This document shows, piece after piece, positions 32,015 to 40,844 of a DNA stretch of 64,000 bases. The position numbers and the translations under genes were made by a program. Origin of the DNA: PWXP01 sp034005525 (GTDB lineage: Bacteria > Planctomycetota > Planctomycetia > Pirellulales > Thermoguttaceae). The stretch spans positions 5,506 through 69,505 of the forward strand of contig JAVEUP010000018.1 of the NCBI GenBank assembly GCA_034005525.1. Reading direction: 5' to 3'. The first letter of the stretch is position 1, and each line of letters begins with the position of its first letter. The notes beneath the pieces are model-generated. The model did no database searches, was not told where the DNA came from, and saw only the letters and a list, made by a program, of their open reading frames with translations.

Positions 32015-32023
32015 CAGTATGCT
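31995..32023 (+). promoter_or_regulatory. abiE promoter with internal operator, leaderless
   Basis: TTGACA (31995-32000), exactly 17 nt, TATGCT (32018-32023). The spacer contains ACTGTC-N7-GACAGT (about 32000-32018), a palindrome suited to autorepression. The abiEi ATG at 32030 is 7 nt past the -10, the expected transcription start, and there is no SD. Confidence 0.7.
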
Positions 32024-32029
32024 GCAAAT

Positions 32030-32776
32030 ATGCAGAATCTTACCGAAATCGCACTGCAGATGTCCCCCGACGGCGTCTTCACCCGGCAAGAGGTCGGGTG
32101 CTGGCTCGGCGGCAGTCCGGACCGTCAATTCGGGCTGCTCCGGCGCTCACTCAGAGCGGGGGAGGTGTTGCGTATTCACCGCGGGCTGTATTGTCTGGCG
32201 CCGAAGTACCTGCGCCGAAAAGTCGATCTGCTGATCCTGGCCCAACGCATCCACGGGCCAAGCTATATCAGCCTGGAGTCGGCCCTGTCGTATCATGGAT
32301 GGATTCCCGAGGCCGTGTACGCGGTTACGAGCGTCGCCCTGGACCGCTCACGCGAGTTCGACACGCCGGTTGGATATTTCAGCTTCACTCGCGTTCCCCA
32401 GCAGGCGCTGTACACCGAGGTGGCGCGCGTGGAAACCGGGCCGACCGGCAGTTTTCTGCTTGCCGAGCCGTTGAAGGCCCTGGCCGACTACGTGTACGTT
32501 CATAAGTGCGATTGGACCACTGTCGGGCCGCTTGTCGGGAGTCTGCGAATTGACGACGATCTTTTGGCCGGCATCGAGCCCGAACCGTTCGACCGGCTCC
32601 TGGTCAACTACTCCTCGCGACGCGTGCGCCGTTTCCTCGACGGCTTGCGGAAGGAGATCTTTGGAGACCGTCCCAGGTCTCGCGTCACGCCGCCCTGTGT
32701 ATCCAATAAGGCGCGCTCTTACCGCGAAAAAAAGACGGTCCCGCTTGCGCCCACACATGGGGAGTCTTGCCCATGA
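32030..32776 (+). CDS. abiEi: AbiEi-family antitoxin (type IV TA)
   Basis: 248 residues. An N-terminal winged-helix segment (VFTRQEVGCWLGGSPDRQFGLLRRSLRAGEVLRIHRGLYCLAPKY, 16-60) is followed by the AbiEi core (YISLESALSYHGWIPEAVYAVTSVALDR, 84-112). Known AbiEi proteins bind inverted repeats in their own promoter and counter the nucleotidyltransferase toxin. The ATGA overlap with the next gene couples the pair translationally. Some C-terminal residues after RPRSRV may be disordered. Likely autorepressor acting at the palindrome at 32000-32018 (inference). Confidence 0.85.
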   Translation: MQNLTEIALQMSPDGVFTRQEVGCWLGGSPDRQFGLLRRSLRAGEVLRIHRGLYCLAPKYLRRKVDLLILAQRIHGPSYISLESALSYHGWIPEAVYAVTSVALDRSREFDTPVGYFSFTRVPQQALYTEVARVETGPTGSFLLAEPLKALADYVYVHKCDWTTVGPLVGSLRIDDDLLAGIEPEPFDRLLVNYSSRRVRRFLDGLRKEIFGDRPRSRVTPPCVSNKARSYREKKTVPLAPTHGESCP

Positions 32777-33621
32777 GCGTGAAGATGATCCAGGACCGGT
32801 TAGACCGGTACGAGTGTCGATCGACCGTTGACGAAGAGCAGGCGGTGCGCGAGATCACGCAGGAGATTGTGCTGGCGGCTTTGGGGCGAACCGACTTTTT
32901 CCAGAAAGCGGCGTTCCAGGGCGGCACATGTCTTCGCGTGTTCCACGGCCTGAACCGCTTCTCGGAAGACCTCGATTTCGCACTCCTGCAGCCGAGCCGG
33001 TCCTTCAGCCTGCAATCCTACCTTGCCGGCGTCGCCAAGGAGCTTCAGGCGTATGGCTATCGGTTGGAGTGGGAGGATCGCTCGAAACTGGACCGGGCCG
33101 TCCGCATGGCGTTCCTGAAAGACGACTCGTTGGGCAGCCTGCTGCGTCTGAACTACCGGCCTGCTACCGGCCCGCTCCGCAAACTCCGGATCAAACTCGA
33201 GGTCGATGCCAACCCGCCGGCCGGCGCAGGATTCGAGACCAGATACCTGGACTTTCCGTTCCCCTCGGCCGTATGCGTCTACGATCTGCCCAGCCTCTTC
33301 GCGGGCAAGTTGCATGCGCTGCTATGCCGCGACTACCACAAGGGCCGCGACTGGTACGATTTCCTCTGGTACACCGCCCGCAGCACACCAGTCAACGATA
33401 CGTTGCTCTCCGCTGCTTTGAATCAGATGGGCCCATGGCAGGGGCAAGGGCTTCGGGCCACCTGCGCCTGGTGCCGGGAGCAACTGCGCTTGCGAATCGA
33501 AGCGACCGACTGGAAGCCGGTTCGTGCCGACATTCATCGCTTCGTCAAGCCCAACGAACTGCCCTCGCTCGACCTTTGGACCCGCGAGTTCTTCCTGGCC
33601 CAGACCGACAAGCTGGTGTGA
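32773..33621 (+). CDS. abiEii: AbiEii-family nucleotidyltransferase toxin
   Basis: 282 residues from MSVKMIQDR, at the ATG overlapping the antitoxin stop (ATGA). The motif FQGGTCLRVFHGLNRFSEDLDFALL (about 52-76) is the AbiEii nucleotidyltransferase signature, with the GGT and the EDLDF acidic pair. LFAGKLHALLCRDYHKGRDWYDFLWY (about 177-202) is the second conserved block with Lys and Arg/Asp residues. In characterised systems AbiEii-like enzymes block growth by adding nucleotides to targets such as tRNA, in some cases giving phage abortive infection. The catalytic residues look intact, so the toxin is probably active. Confidence 0.87.
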   Translation: MSVKMIQDRLDRYECRSTVDEEQAVREITQEIVLAALGRTDFFQKAAFQGGTCLRVFHGLNRFSEDLDFALLQPSRSFSLQSYLAGVAKELQAYGYRLEWEDRSKLDRAVRMAFLKDDSLGSLLRLNYRPATGPLRKLRIKLEVDANPPAGAGFETRYLDFPFPSAVCVYDLPSLFAGKLHALLCRDYHKGRDWYDFLWYTARSTPVNDTLLSAALNQMGPWQGQGLRATCAWCREQLRLRIEATDWKPVRADIHRFVKPNELPSLDLWTREFFLAQTDKLV

Positions 33622-33703
33622 AGATGACAGAAGCTGCGTGAGAGGGGGATAAGGGGTAGGGATGCGCCGAGTGCGTCGCGCGACTCAGCGAGTCGGCTTC
33701 GCC

Positions 33704-33913
33704 TCAAACCGCCCGACCGGATAGCCCTTCTTGTAAGACATCATCGCAGGATAGGGCGACTTCTGAGGGGATGTCGCGGGCGGTGCTGGTGATGGGAGCA
33801 ACCGTCACTTCGCCAAGGTACGGCAGAATGGAATCGCGAGTCAAGATGAGAACCGGACGCCTCTTGTCCGGGCGAGCGAATCTGTACCAACAGGGAATCT
33901 GCCACACTGCCCC
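33704..33913 (-). pseudogene. mazF/pemK-like toxin remnant
   Basis: About 68 codons (HGAVWQIPCWYRFARPDKRR, PVLILTRDSILPYLGEVTVA, PITSTARDIPSEVALS) match the N-terminal two-thirds of MazF/PemK endoribonucleases, including DKRRPVL and TVAPITST. There is no ATG (only GTG at 33907) and the frame stops after LQEGLSGRAV, about 40 residues short of the family end. It overlaps the last codons of the HzsA-related gene in another frame. No antitoxin gene is seen. Confidence 0.7.
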
Positions 33914-36900
33914 ATGGGTGAACGACTTGTCGCCGTCCCATGCCTGCAAACGGTCTGGTCGGATCGTAATGGAACGATTGCCAGTACGCGCGCTCGACGG
34001 CGCGGAAATCCAACGGGGCGGCGGGGTCGTGGTCGGACGGTAGGATGCCGTATTGCTGCATCTGGCGGATGTAGTAGACGTTGGGACGGAAGCCGGGCAT
34101 GTCGAACCGCTTGCTCTCCGCAAGCCGCTCGGACGCGGCGACGATCGCCGCCAGCATGGCCTGGTAATCCGGATCGTTGGTGCTGGCGAACTCGCTGCGT
34201 TCGCACCAGCCGAGCCCGCCCGCCTCCGGCGATAGCGGAGCGCGAAGCAGCAGTGACTTCTCCGGCCGGGAGAGATTGCACAACGCTTGCGGCGGCTGAG
34301 CGTCGCCAAAGCGATAGTAGCCGATCCCGCCGCGAATGCTTGCCAATTCGGTAAACTTGTGGACCAGCGGCAAGTGCGGTCCTTTCGAGCCGAAGCGGAA
34401 GTACAGGTTGCCCTCCCCAATGCGGCGCGTTTCGGGTGCTGGCGCGCCATGGCACTCGCCGCACCGCCGCTCCATGGCCGCGACGGGGAACTCCACCGGC
34501 GCCATGCCCGTGCCCAACGCCGCGTAGGTGCCCGCGTACACCGCGCTGGCCTCAATCCACAGCCGCACCATCGTCCGCTCCGCTTCACTGAGCCGCACGT
34601 CGTGATGGCTGCCGTCCAGGTAGCCCAGCAGCGGGCTTGCCGAACTGCCCACCGAACGCGGCGGCCGGTCGCCCGTCTCGTTCCGGCCGTCGGAAATCAA
34701 CCGGTGACGCATGATCGAACGGTAGCTCACCGAGAAGATCGGTCCGTGGTCGCCGCACAGGTCGAGCCGGCCTTCCATCCGGTCGGCGTTGTGGCACTCA
34801 ACGCAATGCCGATCAAGGATCGGCTGGATATCGCGAGGGAAGTCGAATATGTCGGGCATTTCGGCAATGGGCTCGATGCGGGCAGGCGGCCGCATGAAGG
34901 CCATCCGTCCCGGCTCGATGAGCGCCGCCGTGGTTCGCCCTTCGTGGCAACCCACGCAACCGGTGGTCTCGCCCGGCTGCACGGTCAGGAAACTATGCAT
35001 CCGCTTCACCGATAGATCGTTCTCGTCGAGGGCGACGAAGAACAGCGACCGCATGGCCGGCACCTCGAAATGGGCCGAGCCGTCCTCGGCCACGGGCACC
35101 GTGCCGAGGATCTTCGCAAGCTGGAAAGAACCGCCCACGGTAATCGGCCACATGCCGCCGGAGAAGTTGATCGGCTTCGGTGGGCGTTCCAGAACGAGCA
35201 GCTTCTTGATCTCGCCTCGCCCAACACCCTCCATGTTGCGCCCGTGATAAACGTCGCTAAGGAACAGCCGGCCGGTCGCCTGCGCCAGGTCGATCCGCTG
35301 GGGAACAATTCGTTCGACGGGTCGCGGCACCAGTGGCCGGGGCTCCTGGCACTGAAGCGGGCAGCCGGGCGGCACCGTGCAAACCAGCTCCGTCTGCCCC
35401 TGGCCGTCCATCACGTGGATGCCCTTCCCGTCGGCCACCAGGAAGCAGTCTTCCGAGAATGGGTACGGGTCGCGGTACAGGCCGCCGGAACTGATGCGGC
35501 GTGCCGAGGCCGGGTCGTCCGGCCCACGGGACGGATCGACGATGGTAATGTGCCCCATATGCCCCGGCACTCCGTGCCCCGGCGAGAACGACGCCACCAC
35601 TTTCTTCGTGCCGGGAATGGGCTTCGCGTCGAGCATGGCCGTGCCGCGGAACTGGTTGCCGTAGTAGGCCATCTGCCCCGTGCCGTCGGGGTTAACCGTC
35701 CACAGGTGATGGAAGTGGAACTGGCTGCGGTCCACGTATTCCCAGCGGGTGAACAGCACGCGGCCGTCGGGCAGTACCCAGGGCGTGTTGTCGTGCTCGG
35801 CGTTGGTGGAAAGCTGGCGGATATTGCTGCCGTCGGCCTCGCAGCGGTACAGCACGGCCACCGGCGTGCGCCAGCAGCTTACGAACCGGTTGCAGCGACT
35901 GGAACCGAAGATGATGCCGCCGTCGGGCAGATAGGTGGGCTCGATATCGTCGTACGGCCCGTCGGTAAGCTGCACCAGGCCGGAGCCGTCGGACTGGATT
36001 TCGTACAGATGGTAGTACGGCTGGCCGCCGCGGCGGTACGAGAAGAGGATGGTCCGCCCATCGTAATGCACCTGCGGATCGCGGATGCCGCCGGTGGGGT
36101 CTTCCAACAGTAGGGTGCGCTCCTTGGTGCACAAGTTGTAGCGCACCAGCCGGCCGCCGTCGCCGAACCGCGGCGGAAGCTCTTCGCCTTCGATGCCACA
36201 GTGCGGCGGATACTCCGACACGCTCGACGACATGAAGCCGAACGTGGCGTAATAGTGGTCGAACTCCGTCACCCGCTCCGCGTAGATGATCTCGTCGACG
36301 CCGGCCATCGGCCCTTCGAGAAAGTTCGCCAGCAGTCTGGGCGCGGGTATTTCCTCCGGCTCCGGCCCCGGGGTGAGCGAGATGTTGTCGGCCAGCCAGT
36401 TGCTTTCGGAATTGAACGCCTGCAACTGGACCCGGCCCACCGCGGCCCCGGCCGGCAACGCCTGCTGGAACAGCCGCACGTACTTGACGGTCCGGCCGTT
36501 GAGCGTGACGTCGTAGTAGGGAGTCTCTGCGGTGAGGTGTCCGACGATCTTCAACTGGTTCACCACCGGCTGCTCGCCGTCCCAGACGGCTTTGGCGCCC
36601 GAATCGGCGGTTGTCTTGGCCGTGAGGTTTTCGATATCGCACCAGGCGCTTCCGTCGTGTGCCTGGAGCCGGTTGCCGCGGCCCACCCGCATGTTGATGG
36701 CGATGCTGCTCGCCCCGGGCGCACAGTACACCACCACGTTCATGGTCCGGTCGCCGCCGGCGGCCACGTCGAACACGGCGAAGTCCATCTGGAAGACGAA
36801 GCTGGAGACCGGCCCGCCGGCCGACTGGTGCAGGCTGCTCCCGTGCGGTCCGACGATTTCAGCCGAATGATTGCCGGAGATGGCCGACGCCTCCTGCACG

Positions 36901-37049
36901 CGCACCCTGTCGGCCTGGAACGTCCAGTGCTCGAACTTCCCCTCGGCCACTGCCTGAAAGTCCCCGTTGTTAATGAGTCCGGCGGGGGCTGCGTGAACCC
37001 CGATTGCGATGATCAGAAACGGAACAACGAAGGCAACGAGGCGGGGCAT
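33741..37049 (-). CDS. HzsA-related multihaem c-type cytochrome with beta-propeller
   Basis: 1102 residues, start MPRLVAFVVPFLIIAI supported by GGAGACTTGCC; signal peptide. An N-terminal beta-sandwich (about 25-220) is followed by a TolB-like propeller (VHYDGRTILFSYRR, YDDIEPTYLPDGGIIFGSSR, PDGRVLFTRWEY) and a region with three CXXCH motifs: CVGCH (about 698), CVECH (about 749) and CGECH (about 863). This is the layout of the planctomycete proteins related to hydrazine synthase alpha. No hydrazine synthase beta/gamma genes are near, so anammox is not implied; a periplasmic redox role is likely. The last about 60 codons overlap the mazF remnant and look like read-through. Confidence 0.75.
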   Translation of the reverse strand: MPRLVAFVVPFLIIAIGVHAAPAGLINNGDFQAVAEGKFEHWTFQADRVRVQEASAISGNHSAEIVGPHGSSLHQSAGGPVSSFVFQMDFAVFDVAAGGDRTMNVVVYCAPGASSIAINMRVGRGNRLQAHDGSAWCDIENLTAKTTADSGAKAVWDGEQPVVNQLKIVGHLTAETPYYDVTLNGRTVKYVRLFQQALPAGAAVGRVQLQAFNSESNWLADNISLTPGPEPEEIPAPRLLANFLEGPMAGVDEIIYAERVTEFDHYYATFGFMSSSVSEYPPHCGIEGEELPPRFGDGGRLVRYNLCTKERTLLLEDPTGGIRDPQVHYDGRTILFSYRRGGQPYYHLYEIQSDGSGLVQLTDGPYDDIEPTYLPDGGIIFGSSRCNRFVSCWRTPVAVLYRCEADGSNIRQLSTNAEHDNTPWVLPDGRVLFTRWEYVDRSQFHFHHLWTVNPDGTGQMAYYGNQFRGTAMLDAKPIPGTKKVVASFSPGHGVPGHMGHITIVDPSRGPDDPASARRISSGGLYRDPYPFSEDCFLVADGKGIHVMDGQGQTELVCTVPPGCPLQCQEPRPLVPRPVERIVPQRIDLAQATGRLFLSDVYHGRNMEGVGRGEIKKLLVLERPPKPINFSGGMWPITVGGSFQLAKILGTVPVAEDGSAHFEVPAMRSLFFVALDENDLSVKRMHSFLTVQPGETTGCVGCHEGRTTAALIEPGRMAFMRPPARIEPIAEMPDIFDFPRDIQPILDRHCVECHNADRMEGRLDLCGDHGPIFSVSYRSIMRHRLISDGRNETGDRPPRSVGSSASPLLGYLDGSHHDVRLSEAERTMVRLWIEASAVYAGTYAALGTGMAPVEFPVAAMERRCGECHGAPAPETRRIGEGNLYFRFGSKGPHLPLVHKFTELASIRGGIGYYRFGDAQPPQALCNLSRPEKSLLLRAPLSPEAGGLGWCERSEFASTNDPDYQAMLAAIVAASERLAESKRFDMPGFRPNVYYIRQMQQYGILPSDHDPAAPLDFRAVERAYWQSFHYDPTRPFAGMGRRQVVHPWGSVADSLLVQIRSPGQEASGSHLDSRFHSAVPWRSDGCSHHQHRPRHPLRSRPILR

Positions 37050-37125
37050 GGCAAGTCTCCGTCCACTCGGGGCTTGGCGGGATGGTCCGGCATCCATTGC
37101 CGGTTGGCGCAAACATGATACACAT

Positions 37126-37155
37126 ATTATGCCCCAGCCGGTCCCAAGAGGTCAA
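37126..37155 (-). promoter_or_regulatory. Predicted promoter of the HzsA-related gene
   Basis: Minus-strand TTGACC (37150-37155), 18-nt spacer, CATAAT (37126-37131), about 75 nt before the start codon. Confidence 0.5.
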
Positions 37156-37167
37156 TCCTGTCCAGGC

Positions 37168-38124
37168 TTAGAACTTGTCCGCCAGTGGCCAGAAGAGCCG
37201 GGCCAGCGGGCCGAGCGGTTCGCCGGCGGCGGCGCGAACCATGAACACCTCGCGGCCGGCGCCGGTCCCCTCGGCAGCCTGCGCCACGCCATGCGACCGG
37301 AGCCGCCCATCGAGGAAATGGCCGGTCGGCAGGGCCCAGGAGACCACCGTGCGGCCAAGCCGGCCCGCTTCCGTTCCAATCGCGCTGAGCAGAGCTTCAG
37401 CAATCTCTTCGCATTCGGGGTCACAGCAGAACTCCGAGACCAGCAGCCGGCCCGGCTCGGCTTCGCAGCGGGCATAGCCCAGCCAATGATCCCCGGTGCC
37501 GCACGCGACGATTCGCCAGTGCGGATTCAAGCGAAAGAGCGTCTGGTGAAGCGGCCGGTAGCGGGCGTCGCGCAGCAGTTTCCCGTCGTAATTGGGATAG
37601 TCATCGGCATAGATCGAGCCGAGGGCTTTCCATTGTTCCGCGGTCGGGCGGTCCAGCCACGTCTGTGCTTGGCTGCGGTGGTGGAACGGCCAGTCCTGTA
37701 GTTGGCACTCCGTGTAACGCTGTGCGATGCGGACGAACCCGTGGCGATCGTAGACCGCCGGCTGCCCGGTGAAGAGCACAGCCGGGAGCCGGTCCCGGTC
37801 GACCAGGGCCAGGCAATGCTCAAGCAGATACCTCGCGATGCCTTGGCGGCGGTAGCGGGGCGCGGTGGCAACCGAGGCCACGCCCACCACTTCAACCGGG
37901 CGTCCGCCGAGCCACACCTGCAGGGGCATCAACGCGGCGTTGCCGAGGATTTCTTCGCCGTCGTAGAGCGTGTAGGGAGTCCAGGTGGCATAGGGCCGGC
38001 CGCTTTCGATCAGCGACGCGAACAACTCCCGATCGGGAGGAAAGACCTCGCCGAGCATCCGATACAACGCAACCCGCGCCGACCCGGCCGGCGTCGCGAT
38101 CCGACATCGTTTCAAGTCCAGCAT
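37168..38124 (-). CDS. GNAT-family N-acetyltransferase
   Basis: 318 residues. The acetyl-CoA motif VASVATAPRYRRQGIARYLLEHCLAL (about 81-106) has the R/Q-x-x-G-x-A signature, and AVYDRHGFVRIAQRY follows. The C-terminal half resembles the second domain of Eis-type acetyltransferases, with a substrate unknown here. No signal peptide. It lies 118 nt upstream of the HzsA-related gene on the same strand but that gene has its own promoter. Confidence 0.78.
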   Translation of the reverse strand: MLDLKRCRIATPAGSARVALYRMLGEVFPPDRELFASLIESGRPYATWTPYTLYDGEEILGNAALMPLQVWLGGRPVEVVGVASVATAPRYRRQGIARYLLEHCLALVDRDRLPAVLFTGQPAVYDRHGFVRIAQRYTECQLQDWPFHHRSQAQTWLDRPTAEQWKALGSIYADDYPNYDGKLLRDARYRPLHQTLFRLNPHWRIVACGTGDHWLGYARCEAEPGRLLVSEFCCDPECEEIAEALLSAIGTEAGRLGRTVVSWALPTGHFLDGRLRSHGVAQAAEGTGAGREVFMVRAAAGEPLGPLARLFWPLADKF

Positions 38125-38157
38125 GATTCTCCGTCCGCGCTTTCTAGCAGTGCCGAC

Positions 38158-38278
38158 GGCTCTTCGGTTCTTAGGTGCAAGCCGCTAGGGTTGGAGTCCC
38201 GCCTTTAGGCGGTCTCGGCTTTCCGGCTGAGGCCGGGACTCCAACAGAGCACCGTTCGCACCGATAAACGGAAGAGCC
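38158..38278. repeat. Family A palindromic element (copy A3)
   Basis: Outer arms GGCTCTTCGG.. / ..GGAAGAGCC, with the inner GGAGTCCCGCCTTTAGGCGG / CCGGGACTCC palindrome. Confidence 0.8.
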
Positions 38279-38330
38279 GTGCCGGCCCATTATGGCCCAG
38301 CCGTGTCTTGACGGTCAACCGTTAACCCTC

Positions 38331-38747
38331 TTCGTGCCCTTTGTGCACTTCGTGGTTGAATGCCCCTGCACGTCTCATAAAGGCAGCCTTGCCAGCGGAA
38401 GAAGCTCCCGAACAGTGGACCTGGGAGCTTCGTTTTCTTCACCACAAAGGACACAAAGGGCACGAAGACGGAAAGTGCCCCTTGAGCGCCCTCCGGGGTC
38501 AAAGCTCGATTAGTGATTAGCGAAGTGCGTTCTCCAGCTCGGTGGCGTTCGCCACATGAAGTCAACTCTTGACTCTTGACACATTAGCCGGGGCAGGTTC
38601 AGCACGAGGATATGAGCGGTGGAATGATACCGGCGCGGGCGTTAAGAGCTGAAACCACGAAGTACACGAAGCACACGAAAAGGGAAGTGGGAAATGCCAA
38701 CTCGGCACAGGCCGCCGCTTTCGTGCCGTTTGTGTATTTCGTGGTGA
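38331..38747. repeat. Four alternating ACCACGAAG/CACAAAG-type repeats
   Basis: Copies at 38331-38358, 38438-38467, 38652-38681 and 38719-38747 alternate in orientation. Copies 1 and 2 face each other (TTCGTGCCCTTTGTG against CACAAAGGGCACGAA), as do copies 3 and 4, making two large potential hairpins. The surrounding region 38125-39537 holds no gene. Confidence 0.65.
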
Positions 38748-39019
38748 GCTTCTGCTCTTGATGCCTCGATGCGGACATTTGGTCATTGACCGAGCGACCG
38801 GAAAGTATCGGCGGGTGTCAAGTGTCAAGAGTCCACCCCGATGTCTCGCCAAGCAGCAACCAGCAACTTCCACCGATCTGCCAGTGGCCTGTTTTTTCGG
38901 CTTGTAATCCGGCGTCCGACCTGCCAAACTTGAGTAACTATACATATGTCCATTTCCGGGCCGACCCGAACGAGACTTGCCATCTCACCCGGCTGCGGCG
39001 CGATGCAAACGGTGCCCCG

Positions 39020-39074
39020 CTGGAGTCCCGGCTTCAGCCGGTCCGGAAAAAACCGCCTAAAGGCGGGACTCCAG
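39020..39074. repeat. Family A palindromic element (copy A4, inverted)
   Basis: CTGGAGTCCCGGCTTCAGCC to GGCGGGACTCCAG: the inner core of family A in the opposite orientation, without the standard outer arms. Confidence 0.8.
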
Positions 39075-39255
39075 CCCAGCGGCCTGCACCAAGAAACGAA
39101 CGAAAGCGACGGCGAGTGTGGAAAATCGGAAAATTGCCACCCAAAAACGGAAGCTGGGAGTTGGAAGCTGGGAAATAGGAGCTAGGGGGAAGAGATGGCA
39201 GGTGGCAGCAGCGGCTACACGGCCAGGGGAGCTAGTTCGGGTGAACCGTGCCCCC

Positions 39256-39304
39256 TTAGCTCACTGACCACGGCTCCGTGCGGGGCAAACCCGCACGTGG
39301 CCCT
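39256..39304. repeat. Second copy of the pstA-pstC spacer repeat
   Basis: TTAGCTCACTGACCACGGCT followed by a TGCGGG/CCCGCA hairpin matches 47710-47757 almost base for base. Confidence 0.7.
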
Positions 39305-39414
39305 TTGCCTCCTCCAAACGTGCCAGAGACTCTTGCCGGACACTTGCACCGGGAAGGCGTTCCGAGAAACAATAGGGGCTGTGTCTGGAGAATCCCGAAT
39401 TGCATACCTTTACC

Positions 39415-39513
39415 GGTTCTTCGGTTTCTAGGTGCAGACAGCCTTTATTTCAGGGACGGCACAGCGGCGTGTGCCGACTGCATTGCCGCGGCCTGCACCT
39501 AGAAACGGAAGAG
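39415..39513. repeat. Family B palindromic element (copy B3)
   Basis: Same arms and GGGACGGCACAGCGGCGTGT core as B1. It ends 24 nt before the CE15-like start codon, just upstream of that gene's SD. Confidence 0.85.
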
Positions 39514-39537
39514 TTCCTTTACCTTGGAGGTGCTACT

Positions 39538-40821
39538 ATGAACGCTGCCCGAATGCTTTGTGTTTTGACCGCTGCCGCCGTGTTTCTGAGCCTGCCTGCC
39601 CAACGGGCCGCCGGCCAGGCGAACTACGATGAGAGCAAGGTGCCGGAGTACACCCTGCCCGACCCGCTGATCATGCAGGACGGGCGGCAGGTGGCAACGG
39701 CCGAAATGTGGCGGGCCGGGCGGCGGCCGGAAGTACTCGGGCTGTTCGAGGAGCAAATGTACGGCAAGCCGCTGGGGCCGCCCCCGAAATTGCGGTTCGA
39801 GTTGTTCGATGAGGCCGGCGACGCACTGGGCGGCAAGGCCGTGCGCAAGCAGGTGCGGGTCCACTTCGTCCAGGACGACGATGCGCCGGCAATGGATATT
39901 CTCATCTACCTGCCCAAGGGCGCCGCTAAGCCCGTGCCGCTGTTCGTGGGCTTGAACTTCTACGGAAACCACACGATCGCCCCCGATCCGGCCATCCGGC
40001 TTTCGGACAAGTGGATGCGCTCGAACGAGAAATTCGGGGTTGTCAACAACCGGGCCACCGAGGCGTCGCGAGGCGTGCGGGCGGAGCGCTGGCCGGTCGA
40101 GTTAATCCTCAGCCGCGGCTACGGGCTGGCCACCATTTACTGCGGCGACCTCTCGCCGGATACGGCCGACCTGTTCGACCAGGCCGTGATCCGCCTGTTC
40201 TACAGGCCCGGCCAGACGGAGCCCGCGCCCGACCAGGGCCGCACCATCGCCGCATGGGCGTGGGGACTCAGCCGGGCGATGGACTACTTCGAGACCGATG
40301 CAGCGATCGACCACAAGCGGGTTGCCGTCATGGGCCATTCGCGGCTGGGGAAGACGTCGCTTTGGGCCGGGGCCCAGGACGAGCGGTTCGCTCTGGTGAT
40401 ATCGAACAACTCGGGCTGCGGCGGGGCAGCGCTCAGCCGGCGCCGGTTCGGCGAGACGGTCCAGCGCATCAACACGGTATTCCCGCATTGGTTTTGTACG
40501 AACTTCAAACAGTACAACGACAACGAGGACGAATGTCCGGTCGATCAACACATGCTCATTGCGCTGATGGCTCCGCGGCCGGTTTACGTGGCCAGTGCCG
40601 AGGAAGACCGCTGGGCCGATCCCCGCGGCGAGTTCCTCGCCGCCCGCGGCGCCGACCCGGTATATCGGCTCCTGGGCACCGACGGCATGACAGCCGACGA
40701 TATGCCGCCGGTTGAGCAGCCGGTGACCAGCCGCATCGGCTACCACATTCGCCGGGGACCGCACGATGTGACGGAGTACGACTGGCAGCGGTTCATGGAT
40801 TTTGCCGACAAGCACATGTAA
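39538..40821 (+). CDS. CE15-like glucuronoyl/acetylxylan esterase
   Basis: 427 residues from MNAARMLCVLTAAAVFLSLP, preceded by TTGGAGG; a longer ORF through element B3 is rejected. A signal peptide ends near AAGQA. The alpha/beta hydrolase fold has VAVMGHSRLGKTSLWAGA (elbow Ser about 263), an NNSGCGGAALSRRRFGE block, FPHWFCTNF and RRGPHDVTEYDW (His), all CE15-type signatures. CE15 enzymes cleave lignin-carbohydrate or glucuronoyl esters; homology to domain 1 of the tandem hydrolase at 21125-23548 is apparent. Probably periplasmic or secreted, for plant- or algal-polymer breakdown. Confidence 0.82.
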   Translation: MNAARMLCVLTAAAVFLSLPAQRAAGQANYDESKVPEYTLPDPLIMQDGRQVATAEMWRAGRRPEVLGLFEEQMYGKPLGPPPKLRFELFDEAGDALGGKAVRKQVRVHFVQDDDAPAMDILIYLPKGAAKPVPLFVGLNFYGNHTIAPDPAIRLSDKWMRSNEKFGVVNNRATEASRGVRAERWPVELILSRGYGLATIYCGDLSPDTADLFDQAVIRLFYRPGQTEPAPDQGRTIAAWAWGLSRAMDYFETDAAIDHKRVAVMGHSRLGKTSLWAGAQDERFALVISNNSGCGGAALSRRRFGETVQRINTVFPHWFCTNFKQYNDNEDECPVDQHMLIALMAPRPVYVASAEEDRWADPRGEFLAARGADPVYRLLGTDGMTADDMPPVEQPVTSRIGYHIRRGPHDVTEYDWQRFMDFADKHM

Positions 40822-40844
40822 GAACGCGCCCGGCTCTCCCTCGA

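Noticed and set aside
33741..37049. Hydrazine synthase alpha (anammox)
   Set aside because: Only general relatedness; no beta/gamma subunits or other anammox genes are present in the window.
38125..39537. CRISPR-like array in the repeat field
   Set aside because: Repeats are palindromic, irregularly spaced and of several unrelated types; there are no cas genes.
39400..39537. Longer start for the CE15-like gene through element B3
   Set aside because: The extension is the mobile repeat itself; the ATG at 39538 has SD TTGGAGG and a signal peptide.
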